From contig CM042688.1 in assembly GCA_023614405.1 (NCBI GenBank), forward strand, positions 442,298,028 to 442,362,027: 64,000 nt of DNA, read 5' to 3'. Position numbers and translations under genes: made by a program. Under the pieces are notes generated by a model. The model saw only the letters and a program-made list of their open reading frames with translations, did no database searches and had not been told where the DNA came from. Each line of letters opens with the position of its first letter. Positions within the stretch are counted from its first letter, which is position 1. This DNA comes from Avena insularis (taxonomy: Eukaryota > Streptophyta > Magnoliopsida > Poales > Poaceae). Shown piece after piece: positions 35,410-51,259 of this stretch.

Positions 35410-37500
35410 AGAGTCATTGCATGTGTGTTATTTTTCTAAACCACATGGATCCAATAGAGTCATTGCATGTGTGTTCCTTTCCTAAACCACATCCAGAGTC
35501 ATTGCATGTGTCTTCCTTTCCTAAACCACCACCAGACTAATTGCATGTGTGTTCGTTTACTAAACCACCACTAGAGTCATTGAATGTGTGTTCCTTTCCT
35601 AAATTACCTAGATCCACCAGAGTCATTGCATGTGTGTTCCTTTCCAAAACCACATGGATCCACCAGAGTCATTGCATGTGTGTTCTTTTCCTAAACCACA
35701 TGGATCCACTAGAGTCATTTCATGTGTGTACTTTTCCTAAACCACATGGATCCATTAGATTCATTTCATGTGTGTTCTTTTCCTAAACCACCACCAGAGT
35801 TATTGCATGTGTGATCTTTTCTTAAACCACCACAAGAGTCATTGCATGTGTGTTCTTTTCCTAAACCACATGGATCCACCAGAGTCATTTCATGTGTGTT
35901 CTTTTCCTAAACCATCACCAGAGTCATTGCATGTGTCTTCTTTTCCTAAACCACCACTATAGTCATTTCATGTGTGTTACTTTGCTAAACCACATGGATC
36001 CACCAGTGTCATTGCAAGTGTATTCTTTTCCTAAACCACATGGATCCACCAGAGTCATTACATGTGTGTTCCTATCCTAAACCACCACCAGAGTCATTAC
36101 ATCTGTGTTATTTTCCTAAACCACATGGATCCACCAGTGTCATTGCATGTGTTTTTTTTATAAACCACATAGATCCACTAGTGTCATTGCATGTGTGTTC
36201 CTTTCCTAATACACATGGATCCACTAGAGTCATTGAATGTGTGTTTCTTTCCTAAATTACCTGGATCCACCAGAGTCATTGCATGTGTGTTCCTTTCCAA
36301 AACCACATGGATCCACCAGAGTCATTGCATGTGTGTTCCTATCATAAACCACCACCAGAGTCATTACATCTGTGTTATTTTCCTAAACCACATGGATCCA
36401 CCAGTGTCATTGCATGTGTTTTTTTCTAAACCACATAGATCCACTAGTGTCATTGCATGTGTGTTCCTTTCCTAATACACATGGATCCACTAGAGTCATT
36501 GAATGTGTGTTTCTTTCCTAAATTACCTGGATCCACCAGAGTCATTGCATGTGTGTTCCTTTCCTAAACCACATGGATCCACTAGAGTCATTTCATGTGT
36601 GTACTTTTCCTAAACCACATGGATCCATTAGAGTCATTTCATGTGTGTTCTTTTCCTAAACCACCACCAGAGTCATTGCATGTGTGTTCTTTTCTTAAAC
36701 CACCACAAGAGTCATTGCATGTGTGTTCTTTTCCTAAACCACATGGATCCACCAGAGTCATTTCATGTGTGTTCTTTTCCTAAACCATCACCAGAGTCAT
36801 TGCATGTGTCTTCTTTTCCTAAACCACCACTATAGTCATTTCATGTGTGTTCCTTTGCTAAACCACATGGATCCACCAGTGTCATTGCAAGTGTATTCTT
36901 TGCCTAAACCACATGGATCCACCAGAGTCATTACATGTGTGTTCCTATCCTAAACCACCACCAGAGTCATTACATCTGTGTTATTTTCCTAAACCACATG
37001 GATCCACCAGTGTCATTGCATGTGTTTTTTTCTAAACCACATGGATCCACTAGTGTCATTGCATGTGTGTTCCTTTCCTAATACACATGGATCCACTAGA
37101 GTCATTGCATGTGTGTTCCTTTCCTAAAGCACCACTAGAGTCATTGCATGTGTGTTCTTTTCCTAACCACATGGATCCACCATAGTAATTGCATGTGTGT
37201 TCCTTTCCTAAACAACATGGATCCACCAGAGTCATTGCATGTGTGTTCCTTTCCTAAACCACATGGATCCACCAGAGTCATTGCAATGGTGTTCCTTTCC
37301 TCAACCACATCGATCCACCAGAGTCATTGCATTTGTCTTCCTTTCCTAAACCAACATCAGAGTCATTGCATGTGTGTTCCTTTCCTAAACCACATGGATC
37401 CACCCGAGTTAGTTCATGTGTGTTACATTCCTAACCCACACTGATCCACTAGAGTCATTGCATGTGTGTTATTTTTCTAAACCACATGGATCCACTAGAG

Positions 37501-39696
37501 TCATTGCATGTGTGTTCCTTTCCTAATACACATGGATCCACTAGAGTCATTGCATGTGTGATCCTTTCCTAAAGCACCACTAGAGTCATTGCATGTGTGT
37601 TCTTTTCCTAACCACATGGATCCACCATAGTAATTGCATGTGTGTTCCTTTCCTAAACAACATGGATCCACCAGAGTCATTGCATGTGTCTTCATTTCCT
37701 AACCCACATGGATCCACCAGAGTCATTACATGTGTGTTCTTTTCCTAAACCACATGGATCCACCAGTGTCATTGCATGTGTGTTCTTTTCCTAAACCACA
37801 TTGATCCACCAGTGTCATCGCATGTGTGGTCCTTTTCTATACCATAGGGTAGAGTCATTGCATGTGTGTTCCTTATCTCAACCACATTGATCCACCAGAG
37901 TCATTGCACGTGTGTTCTTTTCCTAAACCAAATGGTTCCACAAGTGTCATTGCATGGTTGTTATTTTCCTAAACCACATGGATCCACCAGACTCATTGCA
38001 CGTGTGTTCCTTTCCTAAACCACAATGATCCTCTAGAGTCATTGCATGTGTGTTCCTTTCTAAAAACATGGATCCACCAGAGTCATTTGATGTGTGTTCC
38101 TTTCCTAAACCACAATGATCCAGTAGAGTCATTGCATGTGTCTTCATTTCCTAAACCACATGGATCCACCAAAGTCATTTCATGTGTGTTCTTTTCCTAA
38201 ACCACCACCAGAGTCATTGCATGTGTCTTCTTTTCCTAAACCACCACTAGAGTCATTGCATTGTGTTCCTTTCCTAAACCACATGGATCCACCAGAGTCA
38301 TTGCATGTGTGTTCCTTTCCAAAACCACATGGATCCACCAGAGTCATTGTATGTGTGTTCTTTTCCTAAACCACATGGATCCACTAGAGTCATTTCATGT
38401 GTGTACTTTTCCTAAACCACATGGATCCACTAGAGTCATTTCATGTGTGTTCTTTTCCCAAACCACCACCAGAGTCATTGCATGTGTGTTCTTTTCTTAA
38501 ACCACCACAAGAGTCATTGCATGTGTGTTCTTTTCCTAAACCACATGGATCCACCAGAGTCATTTCATGTGTGTTCTTTTCCTAAACCATCACCAGAGTC
38601 ATTGCATGTGTCTTCTTTTCGTAAACCACCACTATAGTCATTTCATGTGTGTTCCTTTGCTAAACCACATGGATCCACCAGTGTCATTGCAAGTGTATTC
38701 TTTTCCTAAACCACATGGATCCACCAGAGTCATTACATGTGTGTTCCTATCCTAAACCACCACTAGAGTCATTACATCTGTTATTGTCCTAAACCACATG
38801 GATCCACCAGTGTCATTGCATGTGTTTTTTTCTAAACCACATAGATCCACTAGTGTCATTGCATGTGTGTTCCTTTCCTAATACACATGGATCCACTAGA
38901 GTCATTGCATGTGCGATCCTTTCCTAAAGCACCACTAGAGTCATTGCATGTGTGTTCTTTTCCTAACCACATGGATCCACCATAGTAATTGCATGTGTGT
39001 TCCTTTCCTAAACAACATGGATCCACCAGATTCATTGCATGTGTGTTCCTTTCCTAAACCACATGGATCCACCAGAGTCATTGCAATGGTGTTCCTTTCC
39101 TAAACCACATCGATCCACCAGAGTCATTGCATTTGTCTTCGTTTCCTAAACCAACATCAGAGTCATTGCATGTGTGTTCCTTTCCTAAACCACATGGATC
39201 CACCAGAGTCATTACATTTGTGTTATTTTCCTAAACCACATGGATCCACCAGTGTCATTGCATGTGTGTTATTTTTCTAAACCACATGGATCCACTAGAG
39301 TCATTGCATGTGTGTTCCTTTCCTAATACACATGGATCCACTAGAGTCATTGCATGTGTGTTCCTTTCCTAAAGCACCACTAGAGTCATTGCATGTGTGT
39401 TCTTTTCCTAACCACATGGATCCACCATAGTAATTGCATGTGTGTTCCTTTCCTAAACAACATGGATCCACCAGAGTCATTGCATGTGTGTTCCTTTCCT
39501 AAACCACATGGATCCACCAGAGTCATTGCAATGGTGTTCCTTTCCTAAACCACATCGATCCACCAGAGTCATTGCATTTGTCTTCATTTCCTAAACCAAC
39601 ATCAGAGTCATTGCATGTGTGTTCCTTTCCTAAACCACATGGATCCACCCGAGTTAGTTCATGTGTGTTACATTCCTAACCCACATTGATCCACTA
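37501..39696 (+). repeat. 2.2-kb satellite segment, second copy
   Basis: Counterpart of 33214-35409 with few differences, for example a 2-base loss near 38778. Confidence 0.8.
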
Positions 39697-39741
39697 GAGT
39701 CATTGCATGTGTCTTCCTTTCCTAAACCACCACCAGACTAA

Positions 39742-42075
39742 TTGCATGTGTGTTCCTTTACTAAACCACCACTAGAGTCATTGAATATGTGTTCCTTTCC
39801 TAAATTACCTGGATCCACCAGAGTCATTGCATGTTTGTTCCTTTCCAAAACCACACGGATCCACCAGAGTCATTGCATGTGTGTTCTTTTCCTAAAGCAC
39901 ATGGATCCACTAGAGTCATTTCATGTGTGTACTTTTCCTAAACCACATGGATCCACTAGAGTCATTTCATGTGTGTTCTTTTCCTAAACCACCACCAGAG
40001 TCATTGCATGTGTGTTCTTTTCTTAAACCACCACAAGAGTCATTGCATGTGTGTTCTTTTCCTAAACCACAATCCACCAGAGTCATTTCATGTGTGTTCT
40101 TTTCCTAAACCATCACCAGAGTCATTGCATGTGTCTTCTTTTCCTAAACCACCACTATAGTCATTTCATGTGTGTTCCTTTGCTAAACCACATGGATCCA
40201 CCAGTGTCATTGCAAGTGTATTCTTTTCCTAAACCACATGGATCCACCAGAGTCATTACATGTGTGTTCCTATCCTAAACCACCACCAGAGTCATTACAT
40301 CTGTGTTATTTTCCTAAACCACATGGATCCACCAGTGTCATTGCATGTGTTTTTTTTCTAAACCACATAGATCCACTAGTGTCATTGCATGTGTGTTCCT
40401 TTCCTAATACACATGGATCCACTAGAGTCATTGCATGTGTGTTCCTTTCCTAAAGCACCACTAGAGTCATTGCATGTGTGTTCTTTTCCTAACCACATGG
40501 ATCCACCATAGTAATTGCATGTGTGTTCCTTTCCTAAACAACATGGATCCACCAGAGTCATTACATCTGTGTTCCTTTCCTAAACCACATGGATCCACCA
40601 GAGTCATTGCAATGGTGTTCCTTTGCTAAACCACATCGATCCACCAGAGTCATTGCATTTGTCTTCCTTTCCTAAACCAACATCAGAGTCATTGCATGTG
40701 TGTTCCTTTCCTAAACCACATGGATCCACCCGAGTTAGTTCATGTGTGTTACATTCCTAACCCACATTGATCCACTAGAGTCATTGCATGTGTGTTATTT
40801 TTCTAAACCACATGGATCCACTAGAGTCATTGCATGTGTGTTCCTTTCCTAAACCACATCCAGAGTCATTGCATGTGTCTTCCTTTCCTAAACCACCACC
40901 AGACTAATTGCATGTGTGTTCGTTTACTAAACCACCACTAGAGTCATTGAATGTGTGTTCCTTTCCTAAATTACCTGGATCCACCAGAGTCATTGCATGT
41001 GTGTTCCTTTCCAAAACCACATGGATCCACCAGAGTCATTGCATGTGTGTTCTTTTCCTAAACCAAATGGATCCACTAGAGTCATTTCATGTGTGTACTT
41101 TTCCTAAACCACATGGATCCATTAGAGTCATTTCATGTGTGTTCTTTTCCTAAACCACCACCAGAGTCATTGCATGTGTGTTCTTTTCTTAAACCACCAC
41201 AAGAGTCATTGCATGTGTGTTCTTTTCCTAAACCACATGGATCCACCAGAGTCATTTCATGTGTGTTCTTTTCCTAAACCATCACCAGAGTCATTGCATG
41301 TGTCTTCTTTTCCTAAACCACCACTATAGTCATTTCATGTGTGTTCCTTTGCTAAACCACATGGATCCACCAGTGTCATTGCAAGTGTATTCTTTTCCTA
41401 AACCACATGGATCCACCAGAGTCATTACATGTGTGTTCCTATCCTAAACCACCACCAGAGTCATTACATCTGTGTTATTTTCCTAAACCACATGGATCCA
41501 CCAGTGTAATTGCATGTGTTTTTTTCTAAACCACATGGATCCACTAGTGTCATTGCATGTGTGTTCCTTTCCTAATACACATGGATCCACTAGAGTCATT
41601 GCATGTGTGTTCCTTTCCTAAAGCACCAGTAGAGTCATTGCATGTGTGTTCTTTTCCTAACCACATGGATCCACCATAGTAATTGCATGTGTGTTCCTTT
41701 CCTAAACAACATGGATCCACCAGAGTCATTGCATGTCTGTTCCTTTCCTAAACCACATAGATCCACCAGAGTCATTGCAATGGTGTTCCTTTCTTCAACC
41801 ACATCGATCCACCAGAGTCATTGCATTTGTCTTCCTTTCCTAAACCAACATCAGAGTCATTGCATGTGTGTTCCTTTCCTAAACCACATGGATCCACCCA
41901 AGTTAGTTCATGTGTGTTACATTCCTAACCCACACTGATCCAGTAGAGTCATTGCATGTGTGTTATTTTTCTAAACCACATGGATCCACTACAGTCATTG
42001 CATGTGTGTTCCTTTCCTAAACCACATCCAGAGTCATTGCATGTGTCTTCCTTTCCTAAACCACCACCAGACTAA
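39742..42075 (+). repeat. Tandem pair of 1.17-kb higher-order satellite units
   Basis: The same variant string begins at 39742, 40908 and 42076 (spacing 1166 and 1168 bases). The third start begins a diverged unit leading into the 2.97-kb family. Boundaries are arbitrary in phase. Confidence 0.75.
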
Positions 42076-44962
42076 TTGCATGTGTGTTCTTTTACTAAAC
42101 CACCACTAGAATCATTGGATGTGTGTTCCTTTCCTAAATTACCTGGATCCACCAGAGTCATTGCATGTGTGTTCCTTTCCAAAACCACACGGATCCACCA
42201 GAGTCATTTCATGTGTGTTCCTTTCGTAAACCAGAATGATGCACTAGAGTCATTGCATGTGTCTTCGTTTCGTAGACCACAGAGATCCACCATAGTCATT
42301 GCATGTGTGTTCCTTTCCTAAACCACCATCAAAGTCATTGCATGTGTGTTCCTTTCCAAAACCACATGGATCCACCAGAATTATTGCATGTGTGTTCCTT
42401 TCCTAAACCACATGGATCCACAAGAGTCATTGCATGTGTGTTCCTTTCCTAAACTACATGGATCCACCAAAGTGATTGCATGTGTCTTCCTTACCTAAAC
42501 CACCATCAAAGTCATTGCATGTGTTATACTTTCCTAAACTACATCGATTGACTAGAGTCATTGCATGTGTGTTCCTTTCCTAAACCACATGGATCCACCA
42601 GAGTCATTGCATGTGTGTTCCTTTCCTAAACCACATTGATCCACCATAGTTATTGCATGTGTGTTCTTTTCCTAAACCACATGGATACACTAGAGCCATT
42701 TCATGTATGTTGCTTCCCTAAACCACATCCAGAGTCATTGCATGTGTCTTACTTTCCTAAACCACCACCAGAGTCATTGCATGTTTGTTCTTTTCCGAAA
42801 CCACATGGATCCACCAGAGTCATTTCATGTGTGTTACTTTCCTAAACCACAATGATCCACTAGAGTCATTGCATGTGTCTTCATTTCCTAAACCACATGG
42901 ATCCAACACAGTCATTGCATTGTGTTTTTTTTCCTGAACCACATGGATCCTATAGTGTCATTACATATGTGTTCCTTTTCTAAACCACATGGATCCATTA
43001 GAGTCATTACATGTTTGTTACTTTCCTAAACCACATTGATCCACCACAGTCATTGCATGTGTGTTCTTTTCCTAAACCACATGGATCCATTAGAGTCATT
43101 GCATGTGTTTTATGTTCCTAAACCACATGGATCCACCAGAGTCATTGCATGTTTGTTCCTTTACGAAACCACAATCATCCTCTAGAGTCATTGCATGTGT
43201 GTTCCTTTCTAAAACCACATGGATCCACAAGAGTCATTTCATGTGTGTTCCTTTCCTAAACTTCCCTGGTCCACTAGAGTCATTGCATGTGTCTTCATTT
43301 CCTAAACCACATGGATCCACCAGAGTCATTTCATGTGTGTTCTTTTCCTAAACCACCACTAGAGTCATTGCATGTGTCTTATTTTCCAAAACCACCACTA
43401 GAGTCATTGCATTGTGTTCCTTTCCTAAACCACATGGATCCACCAGAGTTATTGCATGTGTGTTAGTTTCCAATACCACATGGATCCACCAGAGTCATTG
43501 CATGTGTGTTCTTTTCCTAAACGACATGGATCCACTAGAGTCATTTCATGTGTGTTATTTTCCTAAACCACATGGATCCACTAGAGTCATTTCATGTGTG
43601 TACTTATCCTAAAGCACCACCAGAGTCATTGCATGTGTGTTCTTTTCCTAAACCACCACTAGATTCATTGCATGTGTGTTCGTTTCCTAAACCACATGGA
43701 TCCACCAGAGTCATTTCATTTGTGTTCTTTTCCTAAACCATGTTGGATCCACTAGATCAATTCATGTGTGTTCTTTTCCTAAACCACCACTAGAGTCATT
43801 GCATGTGTGTTCGTTTCCTAAACCACCACTAGAGTCATTGCATGTGTGTTCTTTTACTAAACCACATGGATCCACTTGAGTCATTTCATGTGTGTTCTTT
43901 TCCTAAACCATGACCAGAGTCATTGCATGTGTCTTCTTTTCCTAAACATGCACTAGAGTCAATGCATTGTGTTCCTTTCCTAAACCACATGGATCCTCCA
44001 GTGTCATTGCAAGTGTATTATTTTCCTAAACCACATGGATCCACCAGAGTCATTACATGTGTGTTCCTTTCCTAAACCACCACCATAGTCATTGCATGTG
44101 TGTTCTTTTATTAAACCACCACTAGAGTCATTGCATGTGTGTTCTTTTCCTAAACCACATGGATCCACCAGAGTCATTTCATGTGTGTTATTTTCCTAAA
44201 CCATCACCAGAGTCATTGCATGTGTCTTCTTTTCCTAAACCACCACTAGAGTCATTGCATGTGTGTTTCTTGCCTAAACCACGTGGATCCACTAGTGTCA
44301 TTGCAAGTGTATTCTTTTTCTAACCCACATGGATCCACCAGAGTCATTACATGTGTGTTCCTATCCTAAACCACCACAAGAGTCATTACATCTGTGTTAT
44401 TTTCCTAAACCACCTGGATCCACCAGTGTCATTGCATGTGTGTTCTTTTCCTAAACCACATGGATCCACTAGTGTCATTACATGTGTTGTCCTTTCCTAA
44501 TCCACATGGATCCACCAGAGTCATTGCATGTGTGTTCCTTTCCTAAAGCACCACTAGAGTCATTGCATGTGTGTTCTTTTCCTAAACCACATGGATCCAC
44601 CATAGTCATTGCATGTGTGTTCCTTTCCTACACAACATGGATCCACCAGATTCATTGCATGTGTGTTCCTTTCCTAAACCACATGGATCCACCAGAGTAA
44701 TTGCAATGGTGTTCCTTTCCTAAACCACATGGATCCACCAGAGTCATTGCATTTGTCTTCCTTTCCTAAACCAACATCAGAGTCATTGCATGTGTGTTCC
44801 TTTCCTAAACCACATGGATCCACCCGAGTTAGTTCATGTGTGTTACATTCCTAACCCACATTGATCCACTAGAGTCATTGCATGTGTGTTATTTTTCTAA
44901 ACCACATGGATCCACTAGAGTCATTGCATGTGTTTTCCTTTCCTAAACCACCACCAGAGTAA

Positions 44963-47931
44963 TTGCATGTGTGTTGTTTTACTAAACCACCAGTAGAGTC
45001 ATTGAATGTGTGTTCCTTTCCTAAATTACCTGGATCCACCAGAGTCATTGCATGTGTGTTCCTTTCCAAAACCACATGGATCCACCAGAGTGATTTCATG
45101 TGTGTTCCTTTCGTAAACCACAATGATCCACTAGAGTCATTGCATGTGTCTTCGTTTCGTAGACCACATAGATCCACCAGAGTCATTGCATGTGTGTTCC
45201 TTTCCTAAACCACCATCAAAGTCATTGCATGTGTGTTCCTTTCCAAAACCACATGGATCCACCAGAGTTATTGCATGTGTGTTCCTTTCCTAAACCACAT
45301 GGACCCACCAGAGTCATTGCATGTGTGTTCCTTTCCAAACTACATGGATCCACCAGAGTCATTGCATGTGTGTTCCTTTCCTAAACTACATGGATCCACC
45401 AAAGTCATTGCATGTGTCTTCCTTTCCTAAACCACCATCAAAGTCATTGCATGTGTGTTACATTCCTAAACTACATCGATTGACTAGAGTCATTGCATGT
45501 GTGTTCCTTTCCTAAACCACATGGATCCACCAGAGTCATTGCATGTGTGTTCCTTTCCTAAACCACATTGATCCACCATAGTTATTGCATGTGTGTTCTT
45601 TTCCTGAACCACATGGATACACTAGAGTCATTTCATGTATGTTGCTTCCCTAAACCACATCCAGAGTCATTACATGTGTCTTACTTTCCTAAACCTCCAC
45701 CAGAGTCATTGCATGTTTGTTCTTTTCCGAAACTACATGGATCCACCAGAGTCATTTCACGTGTGTTACTTTCCTAAACCATAATGATCCACTAGAGTCA
45801 TTGCATGTGTCTTCATTTCCTAAACCACATGGATCCAACAGAGTCATTGCATTGTGTTTTTTCCTAAACCACATGGATCCACCAGTGTCATTACATATGT
45901 GTTCCTTTTCTAAACCACATGGATCCATTAGAGTCATTAGATGTTTGTTACTTTCCTAAACTACATTGATCCACTACAGTCATTGCATGTGTGTTATTTT
46001 CCTAAACCACATGGATCCACTAGAGTCATTGCATGTGATTTATGTTCCTAAACCACATGGATCCACCAGAGTCATTGCATGTTTGTTCCTTTACGAAACC
46101 ACAATCATCCTCTAGATTCATTGCATGTGTTTTCCTTTCTAAAACCACATAGATCCACAAGAGTCATTTCATGTGTGTTCCTTTCCTAAACTTCCATGAT
46201 CCACTAGAGTCATTGCATGTGTCTTCATTTCCTAAACCACATGGATCCACCAGAGTCATTTCATGTGTGTTCTTTTCCTAAACCACCACTAGAGTCATTG
46301 CATGTGTCATATTTTCCTAAACCACCACTAGAGTCATTGCATTGTGTTCCTTTCCTAAACCACATGGATCCACTAGAGTTATTGCATGTGTGTTACTTTC
46401 CGATACCACATGGATCCACCAGAATCATTGCATGTGTGTTCTTTTCCTAAACGACATGGATCCACTAGAGTTTTTGCATGTGTGTTATTTTCCTAAACCA
46501 CATGGATCCACTAGAGTCATTTCATGTGTGTACTTATCCTAAACCACCACCAGAGTCATTGCATGTGTGTTCTTTTCCTAAACCACCACTAGATTCAATG
46601 CATGTGTGTTCGTTTCCTAAACCACATGGATCCACCAGAGTCATTTCATGTGTGTTCTTTTCCTAAACCACGTTGGATCCACTAGATCAGTTCATGTGTG
46701 TCCTTTTCCTAAACCACCACTAGATTCATTGCATGTGTGTTCGTTTCCTAAACCACCACTAGAGTCATTCCATGTGTGCTCTTTTACTAAGCCACATGGA
46801 TCTAGTTTAGTCATTTCATGGGTGTTCTTTTCCTAAACCATGACCAGAGTCATTGCATGTGTCTTCTTTTCCTAAACCAGCACTACAGTCAATGCATTGT
46901 GTTCCTTTCCTAAACCACATGGATCCTCCAGTGTCATTACAAGTGTATTATTTTCCTAAACCACATGGATCCACCAGAGTCATTACATGTGTGTTCCTTT
47001 CCTAAACCACCACCATAGTCATTGCATGTGTGTTCTTTTATTAAACCACCACTAGAGTCATTGCATGTGTGTTCTTTTCCTAAACCACATGGATCCACCA
47101 GAGTCATTTCATGTGTGTTCTTGTCCTAAACCATCACCAGAGTCATTGCATGTGTCTTCTTTTCCTAAACCACCACTAGAGTCATTGTATGTGTGTTGCT
47201 TGCCTAAACCACGTGGATCCACTAGTGTCATTGCAAGTGTATTCTTTTCCTAAACCACATGGATCCACCAGAGTCATTACATGTGTGTTTCTATCCTAAA
47301 CCACCACCAGAGTCATTACATCTGTGTTATTTTCCTAAACCACCTGGATCCACCAGTGTCATTGCATGTGTGTTCTTTTCCTAACCCACATGGTTCCACT
47401 AGTGTCATTACATGTGTGTTCCTTTCCTAATCCACATGGATCCACCAGAGTCATTGCATGTGTGTTCCTTTCCTAAAGCACCACTAGAGTCATTGCATGT
47501 GTGTTCTTTTCCTAAACCACATGGATCCACCATAGTCATTGCATGTGTGTTCCTTTCCTACAAAACATGGATCCACCAGATTCATTGCATGGGTGTTCCT
47601 TTCCTAAACCACATGGATCCACCAGAGTCATTGCAATGGTGTTCCTTTCCTAAACCACATGGATCCACCAGAGTCATTGCATTTGTCTTCCTTTCCTAAA
47701 CCAATATCAGAGTCATTGCATGTGTGTTCCTTTCCTAAACCACATGGATCTACCTGAGTTAGTTCATGTGTGTTACATTCCTAACCCACATTGATCCACT
47801 AGAGTCATTGCATGTGTGTTGTTTTTCTAAACCACATGGATCCACTAGAGTCATTGCATGTGTGTTTCTTTCCTAAACCACATCCAGAGTCATTGGATGT
47901 GTCTTCCTTTCCTAAACCACCACCAGAGTAA
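44963..47931 (+). repeat. 2.97-kb higher-order satellite unit, copy 1
   Basis: The same string restarts at 47932 and 50899. Anchors: 45190 to 48159, 45568 to 48537 and 46217 to 49186, with identical translations over long stretches. Confidence 0.87.
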
Positions 47932-50898
47932 TTGCATGTGTGTTCTTTTACTAAACCACCACTAGAGTCATTGCATGTGTGTTCCTTTCCTAAATTACCT
48001 GGATCCACCAGAGTCATTGCATGTGTGTTCCTTTCCAAAACCACGCGAATCCACCAGAGTCATTTCATGCGTGTTCCTTTCGTAAACCACAATTATCCAC
48101 TAGAGTCATTGCATGTGTCTTCGTTTCGTAGACCACATAGATCCACCAGAGTCATTGCATGTGTGTTCCTTTCCTAAACCACCATCAAAGTCATTGCATG
48201 TGTGTTCCTTTCCAAAACCACATGGATCCACCAGAGTTATTGCATGTGTGTTCCTTTCCTAAACCACATGGACCCACCAGAGTCATTGCATGTGTGTTCC
48301 TTTCCAAACTACATGGATCCACCAGAGTCATTGCATGTGTGTTCCTTTCCTAAACTACATGGATCCACCAAAGTCATTGCATGTGTCTTCCTTTCCTAAA
48401 CCACCATCAAAGTCATTGCATGTGTGTTACATTCCTAAACTACATCGATTGACTAGAGTCATTGCATGTGTGTTCCTTTCCTAAACCACATGGATCCACC
48501 AGAGTCATTGCATGTGTGTTCCTTTCCTAAACCACATTGATCCACCATAGTTATTGCATGTGTGTTCTTTTCCTGAACCACATGGATACACTAGAGTCAT
48601 TTCATGTATGTTGCTTCCCTAAACCACATCCAGAGTCATTACATGTGTCTTACTTTCCTAAACCTCCACCAGAGTCATTGCATGTTTGTTCTTTTCCGAA
48701 ACTACATGGATCCACCAGAGTCATTTCACGTGTGTTACTTTCCTAAACCATAATGATCCACTAGAGTCATTGCATGTGTCTTCATTTCCTAAACCACATG
48801 GATCCAACAGAGTCATTGCATTGTGTTTTTTCCTAAACCACATGGATCCACCAGTGTCATTACATATGTGTTCCTTTTCTAAACCACATGGATCCATTAG
48901 AGTCATTAGATGTTTGTTACTTTCCTAAACTACATTGATCCACTACAGTCATTGCATGTGTGTTATTTTCCTAAACCACATGGATCCACTAGAGTCATTG
49001 CATGTGATTTATGTTCCTAAACCACATGGATCCACCAGAGTCATTGCATGTTTGTTCCTTTACGAAACCACAATCATCCTCTAGATTCATTGCATGTGTT
49101 TTCCTTTCTAAAACCACATAGATCCACAAGAGTCATTTCATGTGTGTTCCTTTCCTAAACTTCCATGATCCACTAGAGTCATTGCATGTGTCTTCATTTC
49201 CTAAACCACATGGATCCACCAGAGTCATTTCATGTGTGTTCTTTTCCTAAACCACCACTAGAGTCATTGCATGTGTCATATTTTCCTAAACCACCACTAG
49301 AGTCATTGCATTGTGTTCCTTTCCTAAACCACATGGATCCACTAGAGTTATTGCATGTGTGTTACTTTCCGATACCATGGATCCACCAGAATCATTGCAT
49401 GTGTGTTCTTTTCCTAAACGACATGGATCCACTAGAGTTTTTGCATGTGTGTTATTTTCCTAAACCACATGGATCCACTAGAGTCATTTCATGTGTGTAC
49501 TTATCCTAAACCACCACCAGAGTCATTGCATGTGTGTTCTTTTCCTAAACCACCACTAGATTCAATGCATGTGTGTTCGTTTCCTAAACCACATGGATCC
49601 ACCAGAGTCATTTCATGTGTGTTCTTTTCCTAAACCACGTTGGATCCACTAGATCAGTTCATGTGTGTCCTTTTCCTAAACCACCACTAGATTCATTGCA
49701 TGTGTGTTCGTTTCCTAAACCACCACTAGAGTCATTCCATGTGTGCTCTTTTACTAAGCCACATGGATCCAGTTTAGTCATTTCATGGGTGTTCTTTTCC
49801 TAAACCATGACCAGAGTCATTGCATGTGTCTTCTTTTCCTAAACCAGCACTACAGTCAATGCATTGTGTTCCTTTCCTAAACCACATGGATCCTCCAGTG
49901 TCATTACAAGTGTATTATTTTCCTAAACCACATGGATCCACCAGAGTCATTACATGTGTGTTCCTTTCCTAAACCACCACCATAGTCATTGCATGTGTGT
50001 TCTTTTATTAAACCACCACTAGAGTCATTGCATGTGTGTTCTTTTCCTAAACCACATGGATCCACCAGAGTCATTTCATGTGTGTTCTTGTCCTAAACCA
50101 TCACCAGATTCATTGCATGTGTCTTCTTTTCCTAAACCACCACTAGAGTCATTGTATGTGTGTTGCTTGCCTAAACCACGTGGATCCACTAGTGTCATTG
50201 CAAGTGTATTCTTTTCCTAAACCACATGGATCCACCAGAGTCATTACATGTGTGTTTCTATCCTAAACCACCACCAGAGTCATTACATCTGTGTTATTTT
50301 CCTAAACCACCTGGATCCACCAGTGTCATTGCATGTGTGTTCTTTTCCTAACCCACATGGTTCCACTAGTGTCATTACATGTGTGTTCCTTTCCTAATCC
50401 ACATGGATCCACCAGAGTCATTGCATGTGTGTTCCTTTCCTAAAGCACCACTAGAGTCATTGCATGTGTGTTCTTTTCCTAAACCACATGGATCCACCAT
50501 AGTCATTGCATGTGTGTTCCTTTCCTACAAAACATGGATCCACCAGATTCATTGCATGGGTGTTCCTTTCCTAAACCACATGGATCCACCAGAGTCATTG
50601 CAATGGTGTTCCTTTCCTAAACCACATGGATCCACCAGAGTCATTGCATTTGTCTTCCTTTCCTAAACCAATATCAGAGTCATTGCATGTGTGTTCCTTT
50701 CCTAAACCACATGGATCTACCTGAGTTAGTTCATGTGTGTTACATTCCTAACCCACATTGATCCACTAGAGTCATTGCATGTGTGTTGTTTTTCTAAACC
50801 ACATGGATCCACTAGAGTCATTGCATGTGTGTTTCTTTCCTAAACCACATCCAGAGTCATTGGATGTGTCTTCCTTTCCTAAACCACCACCAGAGTAA
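47932..50898 (+). repeat. 2.97-kb higher-order satellite unit, copy 2
   Basis: Nearly identical to 44963-47931. The offset drops from 2969 to 2967 at about 49375, where CA is missing from GATACCACATGG. A third, partial copy starts at 50899 and diverges by about 51260. Confidence 0.87.
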
Positions 50899-51259
50899 TT
50901 GCATGTGTGTTCTTTTACTAAACCACCACTAGAGTCATTGCATGTGTGTTCCTTTCCTAAATTACCTGGATCCACCAGAGTCATTGCATGTGTGTTCCTT
51001 TCCAAAACCACATGGATCCACCAGAGTCATTTCATGCGTGTTCCTTTCGTAAACCACAATTATCCACTAGAGTCATTGCATGTGTCTTCGTTTCCTAGAC
51101 CACATAGATCTACCAGAGTCATTGCATGTGTGTTCCTTTCCGAAACCACCATCAAAGCCATTGCATGTGTGTTCCTTTCCAAAACCACATGGATCCACCA
51201 GAGTTATTGCATGTGTGTTCCTTTCCTAAACCACATGGATCCACCAGAGTCATTGCATG